DNA of 34,312 bases from Actinomortierella ambigua. Its lineage: Eukaryota; Mortierellomycota; Mortierellomycetes; Mortierellales; Mortierellaceae. The notes beneath the pieces are model-generated. The model was not told the origin of the DNA, did not search any database, and was given only the letters and a program-made list of their open reading frames with translations. Of this stretch, positions 1 through 10,197 are shown one piece after another. Location: positions 1 through 34,312 of the forward strand of contig JAAAJB010000378.1 in assembly GCA_016098155.1 (NCBI GenBank), in the 5' to 3' direction. The position numbers and the translations under genes are program-made. Each line of letters begins with the position of its first letter. Positions within the stretch are counted from its first letter, which is position 1.

Positions 1-21
1 TTTTTTTTTTTTTTTTTTTTT
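1..21. repeat. T21 homopolymer at window edge
   Basis: An uninterrupted run of 21 T opens the window, and its left end may lie outside. Read on the minus strand it is an A tract that begins three bases after a TAA codon (25-27). That TAA closes a 27-codon open stretch (28-108, minus). This arrangement would fit the 3' end of a retrotransposed copy, but equally a plain homopolymer. Confidence 0.8.
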
Positions 22-180
22 GCTTTACTTAGCGGCCGTTGTGATGGTCAAAGACTCTGTGAGTGCTGTAGTCTCCGGTGCAACCTTGATCGGTAAGGAC
101 ACTACCGATTACGAGGCGACGGCCCCTGACATCCCCCCTCAACGAGAGGACCACATCATCGCCCCCTCGTCTCGATTGCC

Positions 181-519
181 ATGGCATCGGCCGACATTGT
201 AGAGTTCAAGCCAGCAGCCCGAGAAGCCGACCAAAGCGCTCCCCTGTCAGCTTTAAACAATGTGTCAAAAAAAAAAGGCTTTCGAACTTCTCAGCCTTCT
301 GTCACAGCCATATCAGCGACCAACACGTCCACTTGAACGGCTCCTTCACCCAAATTTGAGAAGACCATCCGCGACCACGGCGGCGCGGGCGACAGCGACT
401 TGGGGGCCATCGCATTGCCGTGATTGCGCGCGGGTTGCACGGCCTGAATCCCTCCGGCTAAAATGCGGGCAAGTGCGCTTCATACCTTGGATCCTGGAGA
501 GGTACATTTCAGACAATAG
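181..519 (+). pseudogene. Decayed protein-coding fragment with three in-frame TGA codons
   Basis: An ATG in a good context (GCC ATG GC) at 181 opens a frame whose composition looks coding. It starts MASADIVEFKPAAREADQSA and is Ser/Thr/Pro/Lys-rich further on. The frame is broken by TGA at 334-336, 421-423 and 445-447 and finally closed by TAG at 517-519. Between the stops the same frame still reads sensibly, for example PSPKFEKTIRDHGGAGDSD. All three stops are TGA, which single C-to-T changes in CGA (Arg) codons would give. The family is not recognised. Alternatives are a chance open frame or a gene with unusual introns. No minus-strand alternative is better over most of this stretch. Confidence 0.4.
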
Positions 520-899
520 TGATTAGCACTGAAGCTAACTGCATTGGAGGTCTACTCTATGCAAGTCGAACCAACATGGGTTAAGGAGGGCGTGCATGAA
601 TGTACAGCCCTCGAGCATGCCACACACAACGGACGTTTTGGCGTCGGGTACGTGGTAGGATAGATCGGGATGGGAAATACCAAAAAAGTACACTAGCTGT
701 TGCAGTGGAGTGGGCGAGTAAAAAAAAAGAGTGGTTGGATCCGCTACTCGAGTAAGAGAATATTAATGACAGCCCTGAATGCAAAGAACAAACCTAGTGT
801 CTGAACGTGCGAGTTTCAACCCTAACGTTGACTAGTACACCTCAAATGCCCTCAATCGCCGAGAAAGTTGGATACCCTCGTGTTGACGGCGCAACGTGC
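520..899. other. Intergenic, no gene seen
   Basis: This spacer lies between two decayed coding fragments of opposite orientation. It contains short A-runs near 720 and an AT-rich stretch near 760. No tRNA-like box pair or convincing coding frame was seen. Confidence 0.6.
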
Positions 900-1612
900 T
901 TAGGCCGCCAAATCCACCTGCTGAATCGTGAAGGCAGATGACAGTGCTGCGTCCTTGGTAGCCTTAATCGCACCCAGTGCACGGCTGTATTCCCTGGCGT
1001 ACTTGTTGCTGAACGACAGGCTCAAATGCGTGGCAGTGACCTTTGTTGCCACAGGAAGCTTGAGACGACAGACTCGAGTGCGTGCTGCTAGGATCTCTTA
1101 GTGAGATCGTGTTGTCAGCCACCATTGCGGTGCGGTAGGCTCCATCAGCTTATCACCACCCCATCGTCGACTGGATCAGAGACCGATGCGATGCGAACGT
1201 GAGCGCCTGCCAGAGTGTTGTAGAGTGTGGACCCATTGATGTTATTTTCACTGCCTTACTCTGGAACACTTGGGACTTGTTCTTGGAGGCATGCAAATCC
1301 ATGCTTGTTGGCCTCTGTCAGCTGCTTCATCTTCATCTGTACATCGTTTTCTGCGCCAAGTGATATGCTTAGCTCGCTCCGAGACTCGGAGCCTTTCCGC
1401 TGATTGAAGGCCCGAGAGGCAAGAGTAGCCTGTTCTCGCAGTCGCGACAGATTCACCTGTGGGACCTTGGGGCTCTGCTTCAGTGCGTTGACCTGCTGTT
1501 TCGTACCATCGATCTCCTGTTCCACATCTTCGACATTGTAGCCTTCCTGTTCCCTCTCTAGCCAGACACGGGACCACTTGTCTTCCCCAACATCGTTGTT
1601 CTTTGATAGCTA
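900..1612 (-). pseudogene. Broken coiled-coil-like gene fragment (C-terminal part)
   Basis: Read on the minus strand from about 1612, one frame runs open as KNNDVGEDKWSRVWLEREQE and on through a Lys/Gln/Glu-rich, coiled-coil-like segment to PSVPE. A TAA at 1256-1258 interrupts it. The same frame then resumes (GSENNINGSTLYNTLAGAHV...DPVDDGVVI). Plausible sequence continues in a second frame (KLMEAYRTAMVADNTISL, joined across a frame change near 1145) and then a third (REILAARTRVCRLKLPVATK...), ending ...FTIQQVDLAA at a TAA (900-902). So I see one nonsense codon and at least two frame changes in about 360 bases. I could not build an intron chain that restores one frame: a GTAAGG donor at the nonsense site does not match any downstream acceptor in phase. 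The 5' end is not defined; a TAG lies directly upstream in frame. The family is not recognised. A real gene with assembly errors is the main alternative. Confidence 0.45.
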
Positions 1613-1619
1613 CTTGTGG

Positions 1620-3220
1620 TCAGGTGTCGACGAGGGTTATCGTTCCTGGTGAATTTATAGCCAAATAGACAAATGGCGCCTGTGTCGAAAGACAATGCAA
1701 TCAAACAATGGCATGAGACATGGCACAAGGATACACTCCTTTGCATTAACCGTCCTAAGCTCCAGTCCGTGCCCCTTGCAAACAAAGTTAACCCTATACA
1801 TGTCGGATGGCACGTTTGTATTCTTTCGGCGATGTGTGCAACTGTCAATGTTGGTGAGCACCATACCGTCCGCGCCCCCTCCATAGTATCGAACAAAATT
1901 GCAACACTGCTTCCCCACGTCAAATCTTATGCTGCTGAGTGGAGGATGTGACCCAAGTCATTTGCTGATATCTAGGATTTCACTTTGGCGCCTTTAAGGC
2001 GAGCAAGGTGCTCAAGAAGTAGCTGGTAACAAAATAATCGATAAATGGCCGCTGCCAGTAGCTGGAGGCCGATAGGATCATGTGCTGGGGCAATGGCAGA
2101 GTCGGCGATGGTTGGGGTAAGGGAACGGCGAACTTGGCGAGCACTTCGATGTAGCTTCACCGTTACTAGATTGCCAGGAGACCTTCTGGTGTTGGCGTGA
2201 GAATGAGCATATGGTGTGATAGTGTGAAGAATCTCTATGAACTAGCGAACATCCGCCACCTTGCCCAGAGATCTCTCTCCTTTTTTTTCTCCCCGTCCCT
2301 TCTCTGGCCTGCTTTTTCTGATTTTGGCAATCACTTGTCTTCCACCCCCTTGGAACCTAACGCAATGGCCACATACAGTTTATCTGTGCTATAATACTTT
2401 TTTTGATGATAGGACTAGTCAGTTCAACAATCAAATCGTAGGTGGTTTGTCCTCTTGCGCCGTATGGCGTTCGCCCAATGTGCATGGCTGATCTTCATGT
2501 CCTCCCTCCCCTGCACATCACAGCTGTCTCCTGAAAATGAAATCTCCTTCCGCCTCCTTACAGCGACCTATTTAGCACGGTATTGTCTCATCGCACTCGC
2601 AAAGAGATGGACCTAATGTACGATGGTGTACCCACATCTGTCATTACAATGGTGTACATGTTTATTTCCGCTGATCACGTTAGATGCGTTGTTTCGTACG
2701 TCTCCTGTCCACGCAGACGAATTGTACTGTTACGAAAGAAGGAATCCGAAAAAAATGACCATAGTAATGTTGTCTTCATCCTGAGCGATAATTAGCTGTG
2801 GTCAAATCGGAGAAACCCTTGAAGCTGCTCATAAGTCCCAGCTAAACGAAGCACAGAGAACAAAAAAAATACACTGGTGCAGGCAGTAGCACGCTCTTCT
2901 CTGAACACGCATAGAAGCAAGAGTGCCAGAAACAGTACCCAAGAAAAAAAAAGAAGGGCGAAGACCACACAGATCTCCATCTCATCTCTGTCCGAACCGG
3001 ACGCGCTACTGTGATGTTTGACGGGACCACGTTGCTGGCCGCGATTTGGAATCCGTCATTCAACGACGAAGAGGTGATTGGTCACGCTCCACAATGCAGT
3101 GCATTGGGTTCTATTATTACATTAGATATTACAGAGCATGTTAGATACTGGCCTTTACGATGCACCACGCAGGAACATTGGGTGGCCTTGTAGTGGTGTT
3201 CAGCACGTTCAATTGGTGGC
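1620..3220. other. Intergenic, no supported gene
   Basis: Short overlapping open frames exist on both strands, the longest about 120 codons around 1558-1923 on the minus strand and 92 codons around 1673-1951 on the plus strand. None has a recognisable domain, a pyrimidine-rich leader or splice continuity. Parts may be further debris of the broken minus-strand gene next door. Confidence 0.5.
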
Positions 3221-3750
3221 GATGATATGACGAAAAAAGATCTTGCACGTTCCTGGCATGTAGATGGGAGAGAGGAAGGAACTCGCCTACCCTTTTCATG
3301 CCCATCTTGTCTCCTTCTCCTATCAAAAAAGAGAAGGAAAGAAGGAAAGAAGGAAAGTCGAGGCGGAGGGAGATGAAGGAGGGGAAGGAGAAGAAGAGGA
3401 TCGACCTCCTGAAGGCATCCCACATATGAACATTACTTGAAGGGACTGAGAGTCCATCAGAGGAATTTTTCTCTGTATCTTTAATGGAGAAGGGAGTGAG
3501 AGATGAGAGAAATGGTCAACTAAAATGGGGGAAGGAGAGGAGAGCGAAGGGACAAAGGGGAGAGGAGGAGGGAGGAGGAGAGAAGTGAAGTGAAGAGCAG
3601 GGAAACAAAAAAAAAAGAGTAGAAAGGAGGGCAATAGGATCATGAAAGGGGCAGCAGGTAGACTAATGAGGGGTGGTGGTGGTGGTGGTGATAGTGGTGG
3701 TGGTGGTGGGAGGAAGAGAGGAGAGGAAGGGCACACACAACGCGGACACG

Positions 3751-3780
3751 CAGGCAGGCAGGCAGGCAGGCAGGCAGGCA
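3751..3780. repeat. (CAGG)7 tetranucleotide repeat
   Basis: Seven perfect CAGG units plus CA. It follows a GGT-rich segment at 3671-3709. Confidence 0.95.
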
Positions 3781-4490
3781 CGATAATGAGCAATGTCTGT
3801 GTGTCCTTTCGTGTTTGCGTCTGTGGAGTGTCTCCTTCCTCCCCCCCTCCTCCTCCCTTTCCTCGCCCCTCTCATTTACTCACTCGTCCACCCTTTGGGG
3901 GAGCTTTCATTGAGCGCAACTCCATCACCGGACGACATGCCTCGTTTTTCCTGGAGGAGGTCATTGTACACGAGCGTCTCCGCACACGAGGGCGTGTATC
4001 GCTTAATGCAACCTGGGGAAAAAAGAAGAGCACGCAAAGTGGTCGAGCGAAAGGGGCACGTCTCTGTCGCTCTGTCTCCTGTCCGTCGTTCTCTCTCTCC
4101 GTCTTCCTACCCCCACCCCCGCCTCCTCTCTCCTTGCTCCCACCTCCTTGAAATTAGGCTGAAAATGACGAACAAACACGTCCAGGAAAACTCCTTGAAG
4201 GGCTGGCAATTTGGTCAATGTGCTTTTGCACAGGGCAGTGAGAAGCGCATACATAACATACACATACAAACATACACACACATATACATTCACACCCTTG
4301 ACTAAAGAAAGATCAGGCACTAGATGATGCACAGAACATTCATCCAAAAGATCCAGCCCCACCAAATACGTTTGATGTCTCTGGAACGATCGTGACAAAA
4401 GCAGAGTGTGATGGCGCCACACAGAAATTAATGCTCTCTCTCTCGTGGAAAATCCAGGACGTATTGGAAGCATGCAGCCCTTGTTTGTTT

Positions 4491-4520
4491 GTGTGTGTGT
4501 GTGTGTGTGTGTTTGTGTGT
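4491..4520. repeat. (GT)n microsatellite
   Basis: GT dinucleotide run with one GTTT interruption. Confidence 0.95.
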
Positions 4521-5224
4521 GCATCCTCCTCCTCCATGGGTCCATATTCGCGTGCACGGGACATGGATCCTTCAGAGCAAAAGAACGAAGGGTAAACAGA
4601 CGAGAAGGCCTGAGAATGAATGAATGAATGAAAAAAAAAGGTCCAGCACCCTCTCCCCCAAACACACAAACATATCCGGTTTAGTGATCATTACAAAGAG
4701 CCCATGTTCACCATGCCCTTGCGTGGACTTGCAGAAAACATCACCCATATGTTGGGGGCTCATCGTTTTTTTTTCTCTGCATCTAGCACTTCTGCAACAT
4801 GCGGGTTTATTTCATTGCGCTCATACCATTAGAGATCTACTTGCACAAGGGGAGGGGGACTGACAGGGACAGTCCACTGCACAAAAATATTTCGGCAGTG
4901 TGGTTTGCCGCCTAAAACGATAGTGTGTGACATCAAGCGTTGGCGGGATGCACAAAATCTCGCGGTGGTGCAAGTAGCTTGAGAGACGGCTCACAACCCA
5001 AATCACCTATGTGCCAGCTAGAGCACAATCTTGGGACGTGTAGGATGGTTAGTGATGGTAGATTGTCCTTCGTGTGTGTGAATGCGAATGAGAGGGTGGA
5101 AGAGGAAGAGATAGTGTCACCAGAGGAAGAGGGAAGGAAGGAGGAGGAAAGTATGACACACACCAAGAAGAGGAAACAGAGGTACCCACAAAGAGGGCAC
5201 AAGACACGAAACAGCACACATGTT

Positions 5225-5284
5225 GACCGACCGACCGACATACAGACAGACAGGTAGACAGACGGGTACACACACACACACACA
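5225..5284. repeat. Compound (GACC)n-(ACAG)n-(AC)n repeat
   Basis: Short GACC units are followed by ACAG/GTAG units and then an AC run. A second ACAG tract lies 150 bases downstream. Confidence 0.9.
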
Positions 5285-5438
5285 AATGAGAGTGAGAGAG
5301 GATACCAAGGCAAAGCAGAAACAAATGAAAAAGGATGGATGGATATGGTTCGCAAATGATCCTATCCCCCAAAGTCTCGCCATGAAGCGTCCAATCGATG
5401 CAAACTCGAGCAATAGAGAGAGACAGAGGACAACAAGA

Positions 5439-5490
5439 GACAGACAGACAGACAGACAGACAAACAGTCAGACAGACAGTCAGACAGAAA
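5439..5490. repeat. (ACAG)n repeat
   Basis: An imperfect ACAG tetranucleotide tract with AACAGTC interruptions. Confidence 0.9.
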
Positions 5491-5762
5491 GGTAGGTAGA
5501 CAGAAGGAGAGAAAGATCGACAGAGTAGAGATGTCTGTCACTTGGGCGCGTCATCCTCCAGCTGTCGTGCCAGTGAGTCTACTGTACGTGTGCATATGTG
5601 TTGGGGTCTGATGGACCCAAAGGACCCCAGAGAGCAGGGTGGACGACGCCTTGCATACGAGTCCACAACAATGAAAAAATTTGTCATTTGCCTGCCCAAA
5701 ACATTCCTTCCCAATGCACAAAGAGAGGAAAAGGTGAGAGAACACACACACAGTACACTCTT

Positions 5763-5781
5763 TCTCTCTATCTATCTATCT

Positions 5782-5833
<52 letters not shown>

Positions 5834-5838
5834 GTCTC
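5763..5838. repeat. (CT)n microsatellite with TATC/CCCT edges
   Basis: A pyrimidine tract of about 75 bases, mainly CT, with TCTA units at the left and CTGT interruptions at the right. Confidence 0.95.
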
Positions 5839-5966
5839 TGATGTGTGAGTAAGAGAAAAAAAAAGAGAGAGGCGAAAGCAAATGAAATGGTTATACGATG
5901 GATTCCACATTCCAGTCGAACCTTGACTCGCCTCTACAATACACATACATACGACGCACATACTCA

Positions 5967-5972
<6 letters not shown>

Positions 5973-5998
<26 letters not shown>

Positions 5999-6027
5999 TA
6001 CATACATACTCTCTCTCTCTCTCTCTC
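5973..6027. repeat. Adjacent (AC)n and (CT)n tracts
   Basis: An AC run (5973-5998), a CATA spacer and a CT run (6009-6027). Confidence 0.9.
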
Positions 6028-6224
6028 CGTCTGTGTGTCTCTGGTTATCCGCCCACCAACTCTGCAGAGGGACTCTCTTGTGCACGCTCACCTTTGTCGC
6101 CAGAGAGGAAAGAGAAACACACCTGCGCTCACTATTAGACTCTATTTTTCCCTTTTGTATGCTGTGTTGTATGAAGAGACAGAGGAAGAAAAAAGGAATA
6201 TAAGGATTGGAATTCCACCCTTCC

Positions 6225-6540
6225 TCTTTTTTTTTTCTCTTTGTTCTTTTTTCTCCACTCCTTTGTCCATCGCATTACCAGCTGGCTACGGTGTTTCCCT
6301 CATCTCGCGCCCTGCAACAACTACCACTACCAGCTCCCCCCTCCCCCTCTTAATAGCCCTCCCTTTTGCCTCGCCATCCATCCATCCTCCTCCTCCCGCC
6401 CTCTCCCTTTTGCTCCTTGTATAAAGAACCTATCGAGCTCGCTTCCTCCTCCCCCTTTTCTCCTTCGTCTTTTTTTTCTTCTTCTTCCCTCTCTCTTTCT
6501 GTCTATCTTTCTCTCTTTCTCTTTCTCTCTCTTTTGCTTA
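6225..6540 (+). promoter_or_regulatory. Pyrimidine-rich upstream region/leader of the H2C2 gene
   Basis: Roughly 300 bases of strongly C/T-biased plus strand end about 150 bases before the ATG at 6689. The same pattern precedes the start codons at 15147, 17611 and 26410, so it is probably a core promoter and 5' leader feature of this genome. No clear TATA box was seen. The transcription start is not defined by sequence. Confidence 0.5.
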
Positions 6541-6688
6541 AAGCACACAAACGACACAAAAACGCTACATCGTCATATCCTTGTGGAGCTCAGTTGCTTC
6601 TCTTTGGTCCCTGACTTCATCCAGCATACAACCAATACCGCAAATTAAACAACAACAACAACAAAACAACCCTGCACATACACGAGCC

Positions 6689-7515
6689 ATGGCTCCGAAC
6701 AACACCAACACCAACAACTGCTCGACAATGGTGCAGTATGTCCCCCAGACATATCCGTTCCTGAGCCCAGAGACCTTTGAAACCCTGGTCGAGGGATACA
6801 TTAACCAGCTACACATCCGCAAGCGCAACAAGGCCCTGATCAATCAACAGCTAGCCAACGACTGTCTCATGGTTCTCACCAATCCTGAAAACACGGCCAT
6901 TTTCAACCCAAAGTTTCGGTGGTGGGTGCGCAAGCACTTTGTCTTTACCGTCGTTGGTGATCTCCGTATCTTGATGGACAAGAAGAATGGCAAACCCGTG
7001 TGTGTACGCGAGCAGCTGTATGACAAGGTCTGCTACTTTCACCACATCATTGGCCATGGAGGACGCGACAAGACTTTTGCAGCTGTAAGCCCATTTTTCC
7101 TTTCCTTTCTTCTTGTTCACTGTTGCTGATGGAGGGTCCAATTGGCATTTACATTTTGTGTTACTCGACGACGAGAAAGAAACAAAGGGGAGCATTGAAG
7201 TGAGGGGGGGGTGGGTGGGATGAGAGTGGGAAAGGGATGCGCCACACCGAAAAAGAAACAAAAGGAGGAGCAATGTCCTAGATTTTGGATCCCTAGAAAC
7301 AGTGACAAAAGAAAGAGAGAGGGTACACAAAAAGAAGGGAAAAAAAAGGGACACCATTCATTCCTAGGGATGCAAATTTGGGCAGTGGGACATTTTTTTT
7401 ATTTTGGCTGATTTGCACTATACAGGAGACTGACCAAAGAATCTCTTTTTTTTGCCTCGTGTGTACATGTATGTGTTCTCTCTTCATTGCCTGCCTCCTG
7501 GCAATGTTTACCTTC

Positions 7516-7558
<43 letters not shown>

Positions 7559-8937
7559 CGTTCCCTCCCTCCTTCCTTCTCTCCCTCCTCCTCTTTCCTC
7601 CTCTTTCCTCCTTTTCATCTGTCTCCCTCTCTCTCTCCTCGTTGCCTTCCTTCCCTGCTTCCTCCACCCCCCACTCCCCTTGTCCATCCTCCCCACGCAT
7701 CCCTCCTTTTTTTTCTTTTGTTGTCTACTTCCAATAGATCACAAAATCCTACTCCAAAGTTCCCGCTGAGCTGGTCTCACTCTTCACAAAGAACTGCCAA
7801 ACGTGTCTCGGTGTCCGCAAGTATAGCAAGAATAAGCGGCCGATCCTCAACGAGTACGAGTATCCTCAGCAACAGCCTCTCCCTCACCCAACTCAGCTCG
7901 CACTTCCCTGCAGTACCAACCTCTTCTCACCAACACAACACCAGACACAACAGCACCACGCACAACATGCTCAGCACCAACCACAGCAGCAACATCAGAT
8001 CCTCCACGGTCTGTCCAGCCTCAAGTCCGAGCCTGGACCCATCTCTCCCATCTCCCCCATGCTCAGCCACTCTGGCTCTGGTTTCTTCTCGAGCAATATG
8101 GGTGCCTTGACACACCACCAGCAGGCTCTTCAGCACCACACGCAGCAACAGCACAACTCCATGATGGGTCTCAATCTCGCCGATATGAGCAACCTGGGCC
8201 TATCCGCACCATCAAGCGTCGGTGCTGCATCCGCCACGATGCTGAAAATGGACCTTCCTATGCATCCTTTGATCCAGCACAACGGCAACCACAATGCCTT
8301 TGATGGCCAGCATGGTGGTCATGTGACAGGCTTGACGACACCCTCGGACCTGACAGATTCGCCCATCCACAGCCAACACCAGCTCCATCAGCCTGGCCAG
8401 TACTCGCCGCCGCCTTCGGTGCACCAGACCCAGTACCACCCTCATGCACAGCCGCACGATTACACAGCCTCGTTCGCCACGCCACACACCCAGCACCACC
8501 ATCCACAACACCTGCAATCCAGCTACTCCGCTGCGCTCTCTCTGACAACCTTCCAGCAAGCACCCCAACTACAGTACCATCAACCAACACACCACACTTC
8601 ATCCTCACCGACGCTGACCCAGAGCCAGTTATTCCAGAAGCAGATCCAGGATGAGCAGCAACGGTTTCACCAGCAAAGCAAGTTCTTGCCAGACTCTCTC
8701 GTCAACACCATGTCCTCTGCTGCGCCGACTGCTGTTCCTTCCATGCCTACGCCAACGTCAGCGACGGTGCCTGGCATGACCTTATCGAGCTTATTGGATC
8801 ACCATACACATGCCGACCTCACTGCAGCAGCATGCGAGGTCGATCCCAGCGACTGTCATCCTCCTTCGCTCGACCCGACAGCTCACACGGGCGTCAACGT
8901 TGTTGGCCTTGTCGGTGGGTCTTCTACAGATATCTAG
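6689..8937 (+). CDS. H2C2 (integrase-like) zinc-binding domain protein with Gln/His-rich tail
   Basis: Two exons, 6689-7084 and 7738-8937, joined in phase 0 across a GTAAGC...AATAG intron; the product is 531 residues. The ATG at 6689 has a good context (GCC ATG GCT) and no upstream ATG is needed. Residues about 20-110 form a compact, non-repetitive region with a helix-rich start (FLSPETFETLVEGYI). Residues 106-160 match the zinc-binding module that precedes the catalytic core of Ty3/retroviral integrases: HHIIGHGGRDKT (118-129), then C152-x2-C155. The DDE catalytic core does not follow. Instead the protein runs into about 360 residues rich in Gln, His, Ser, Pro and Thr. The intron lies inside the zinc module, which argues for an old host gene rather than a live element. 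A role as a transcription regulator is inference from the layout (small DNA/protein-binding head plus Gln-rich tail). Confidence 0.85.
7085..7737 (+). other. Long intron (653 nt) of the H2C2 gene
   Basis: Donor GTAAGC after GCA GCT, acceptor CCAATAG before ATC ACA. The left half is purine-rich and the right half (about 7500-7735) is almost pure pyrimidine, including a (CT)n run at 7521-7555. Removing it restores the HH...CxxC zinc module in frame. Confidence 0.85.
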
Positions 8938-10197
8938 ACAATCCTCCTCCACATGAGCGCCGCAACCAGACCACACCCAAAACAAGAACAAAAAAGACAC
9001 AAAAAAAAAGCGACAAAAACATCGAAAAAAGTTCAATAACAACCACCTCTGTATTTTTTCTCATTTCAATCCCTACTGCATGCATGTGCCATCCGAAGAC
9101 GCGTTGTGTTGCATATTTCTCGTGCATGAGCTCTTTCCCTACACCACTCGCCCTATACTCCAACATCATGTCCAGCCTTCAACGACAATTTTATGCTCCT
9201 TCCCTCCTCCACTCATATCACTCCAACCTTATGACATACTACTCTACTCGCTCATGATCTTGTCAACGCTCATGTCTTCTTTTTTTCCAATTCTATGTAC
9301 ACCGCTCTCTCTTGCACGACCACTTCCAGATTCTTTCATTCGTTGTATTATTGCCCAAAAAAAACGACCATCATGCTCATGTCTCTTTCTCAATTGTACA
9401 TATACCCTTTCATGCCCTTCACCTTGTTTTGATATGCATATCCTTTTTGTCACTTCTACTCGCATTGTAATATCCATGCTTTCCCAGGAACAATAAATAT
9501 AGAAAAAGCAACATGCGCATTGGTCTCCCGGAGGACACTACTCTTACTCCAGAAGAAACTCAGATCCATGTTGCGATGGTATCTCCTCCCTCCTTGTCAG
9601 TCACCTCTTTGAATCCTCTTATTTCTACTCGTGCACATTGAGCCTCTGTGGTCGTTCTTCCCTTTCAGTCCCACGCCTCACTCCCTAGCATATTTCTTTG
9701 ATCAGGATGGGCACTGTGTCTTCATTTCACCCTCTTATTTATACTCTGCAAGAGTGAATGATAGAACCTGGATGAGCTAGTGGAAACGAGAGCAAAACTC
9801 AGTTTGGTTCTGTCCTGCCTTGGTGCAGAGACTTGGTTGTCCAGTATTGGGACCAAACCTAATGTGTGGTATAATCCTCTCTCTTATTTTTGTAAAATAG
9901 ACTCTATATTGTCATTGGGGACAAAATGACGATGGAACCCAGCGATTTTTTTTGGTAGTACAAAAAAAGTAGTCGCGGTAGAACACGAGCCAGTACAAAT
10001 TTCGCGCTGCGGACATCCACGAAAAGAGGGTGGCTTTGACTTGCCAGTCACAAGCCTGAAGTCAAAACACACCATTTTTTTTTCTGGTAGTTCCCAACGC
10101 AGCGTTAACTAGGGGAAAAAAAAAATAAACCAAAGAGAGCTCCCCCCCTTGCGCATCGAGCATCTCATTCAACTTCCCTCACAAAACATTTAAAGTC
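8938..10197. other. Intergenic: 3' region of H2C2 gene and NOP2 upstream region
   Basis: It begins with the A-rich 3' flank of the H2C2 gene, then a pyrimidine-biased stretch and an AATAAA at 9492. The last 120 bases before NOP2 contain T/A runs and a C-rich tract. A 42-codon frame at 9513-9641 is too short to support a gene. Confidence 0.6.
9492..9497 (+). terminator. Possible polyadenylation signal AATAAA
   Basis: A canonical hexamer about 555 bases downstream of the stop codon at 8937. It would imply a long 3' UTR; a nearer non-canonical signal is possible. Confidence 0.35.

Larger units (their letters stand above)
3221..6200. other. Microsatellite-rich intergenic region
   Basis: This 3 kb stretch is dominated by purine- or pyrimidine-biased DNA and short tandem repeats. 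It contains a purine-rich block (about 3330-3720), GGT repeats (3671-3709), (CAGG)7, (GT)n, (GACC)n, (ACAG)n, (CT)n and (AC)n. Every long open frame here translates to repeats such as Ser/Leu/Pro or Cys/Val and is explained by the low-complexity DNA. No tRNA, rRNA or coding gene was found. Confidence 0.7.

Noticed and set aside
3323..3793. Minus-strand frame with repeated PACL units
   Set aside because: The repeat is simply the translation of (CAGG)7, and the rest is the complement of the purine-rich block.
9513..9641. 42-codon frame beginning MRIGLPEDTTLTPEE
   Set aside because: It looks mildly coding but is short, lies just after a polyadenylation signal, and has no domain or convincing splice partner.
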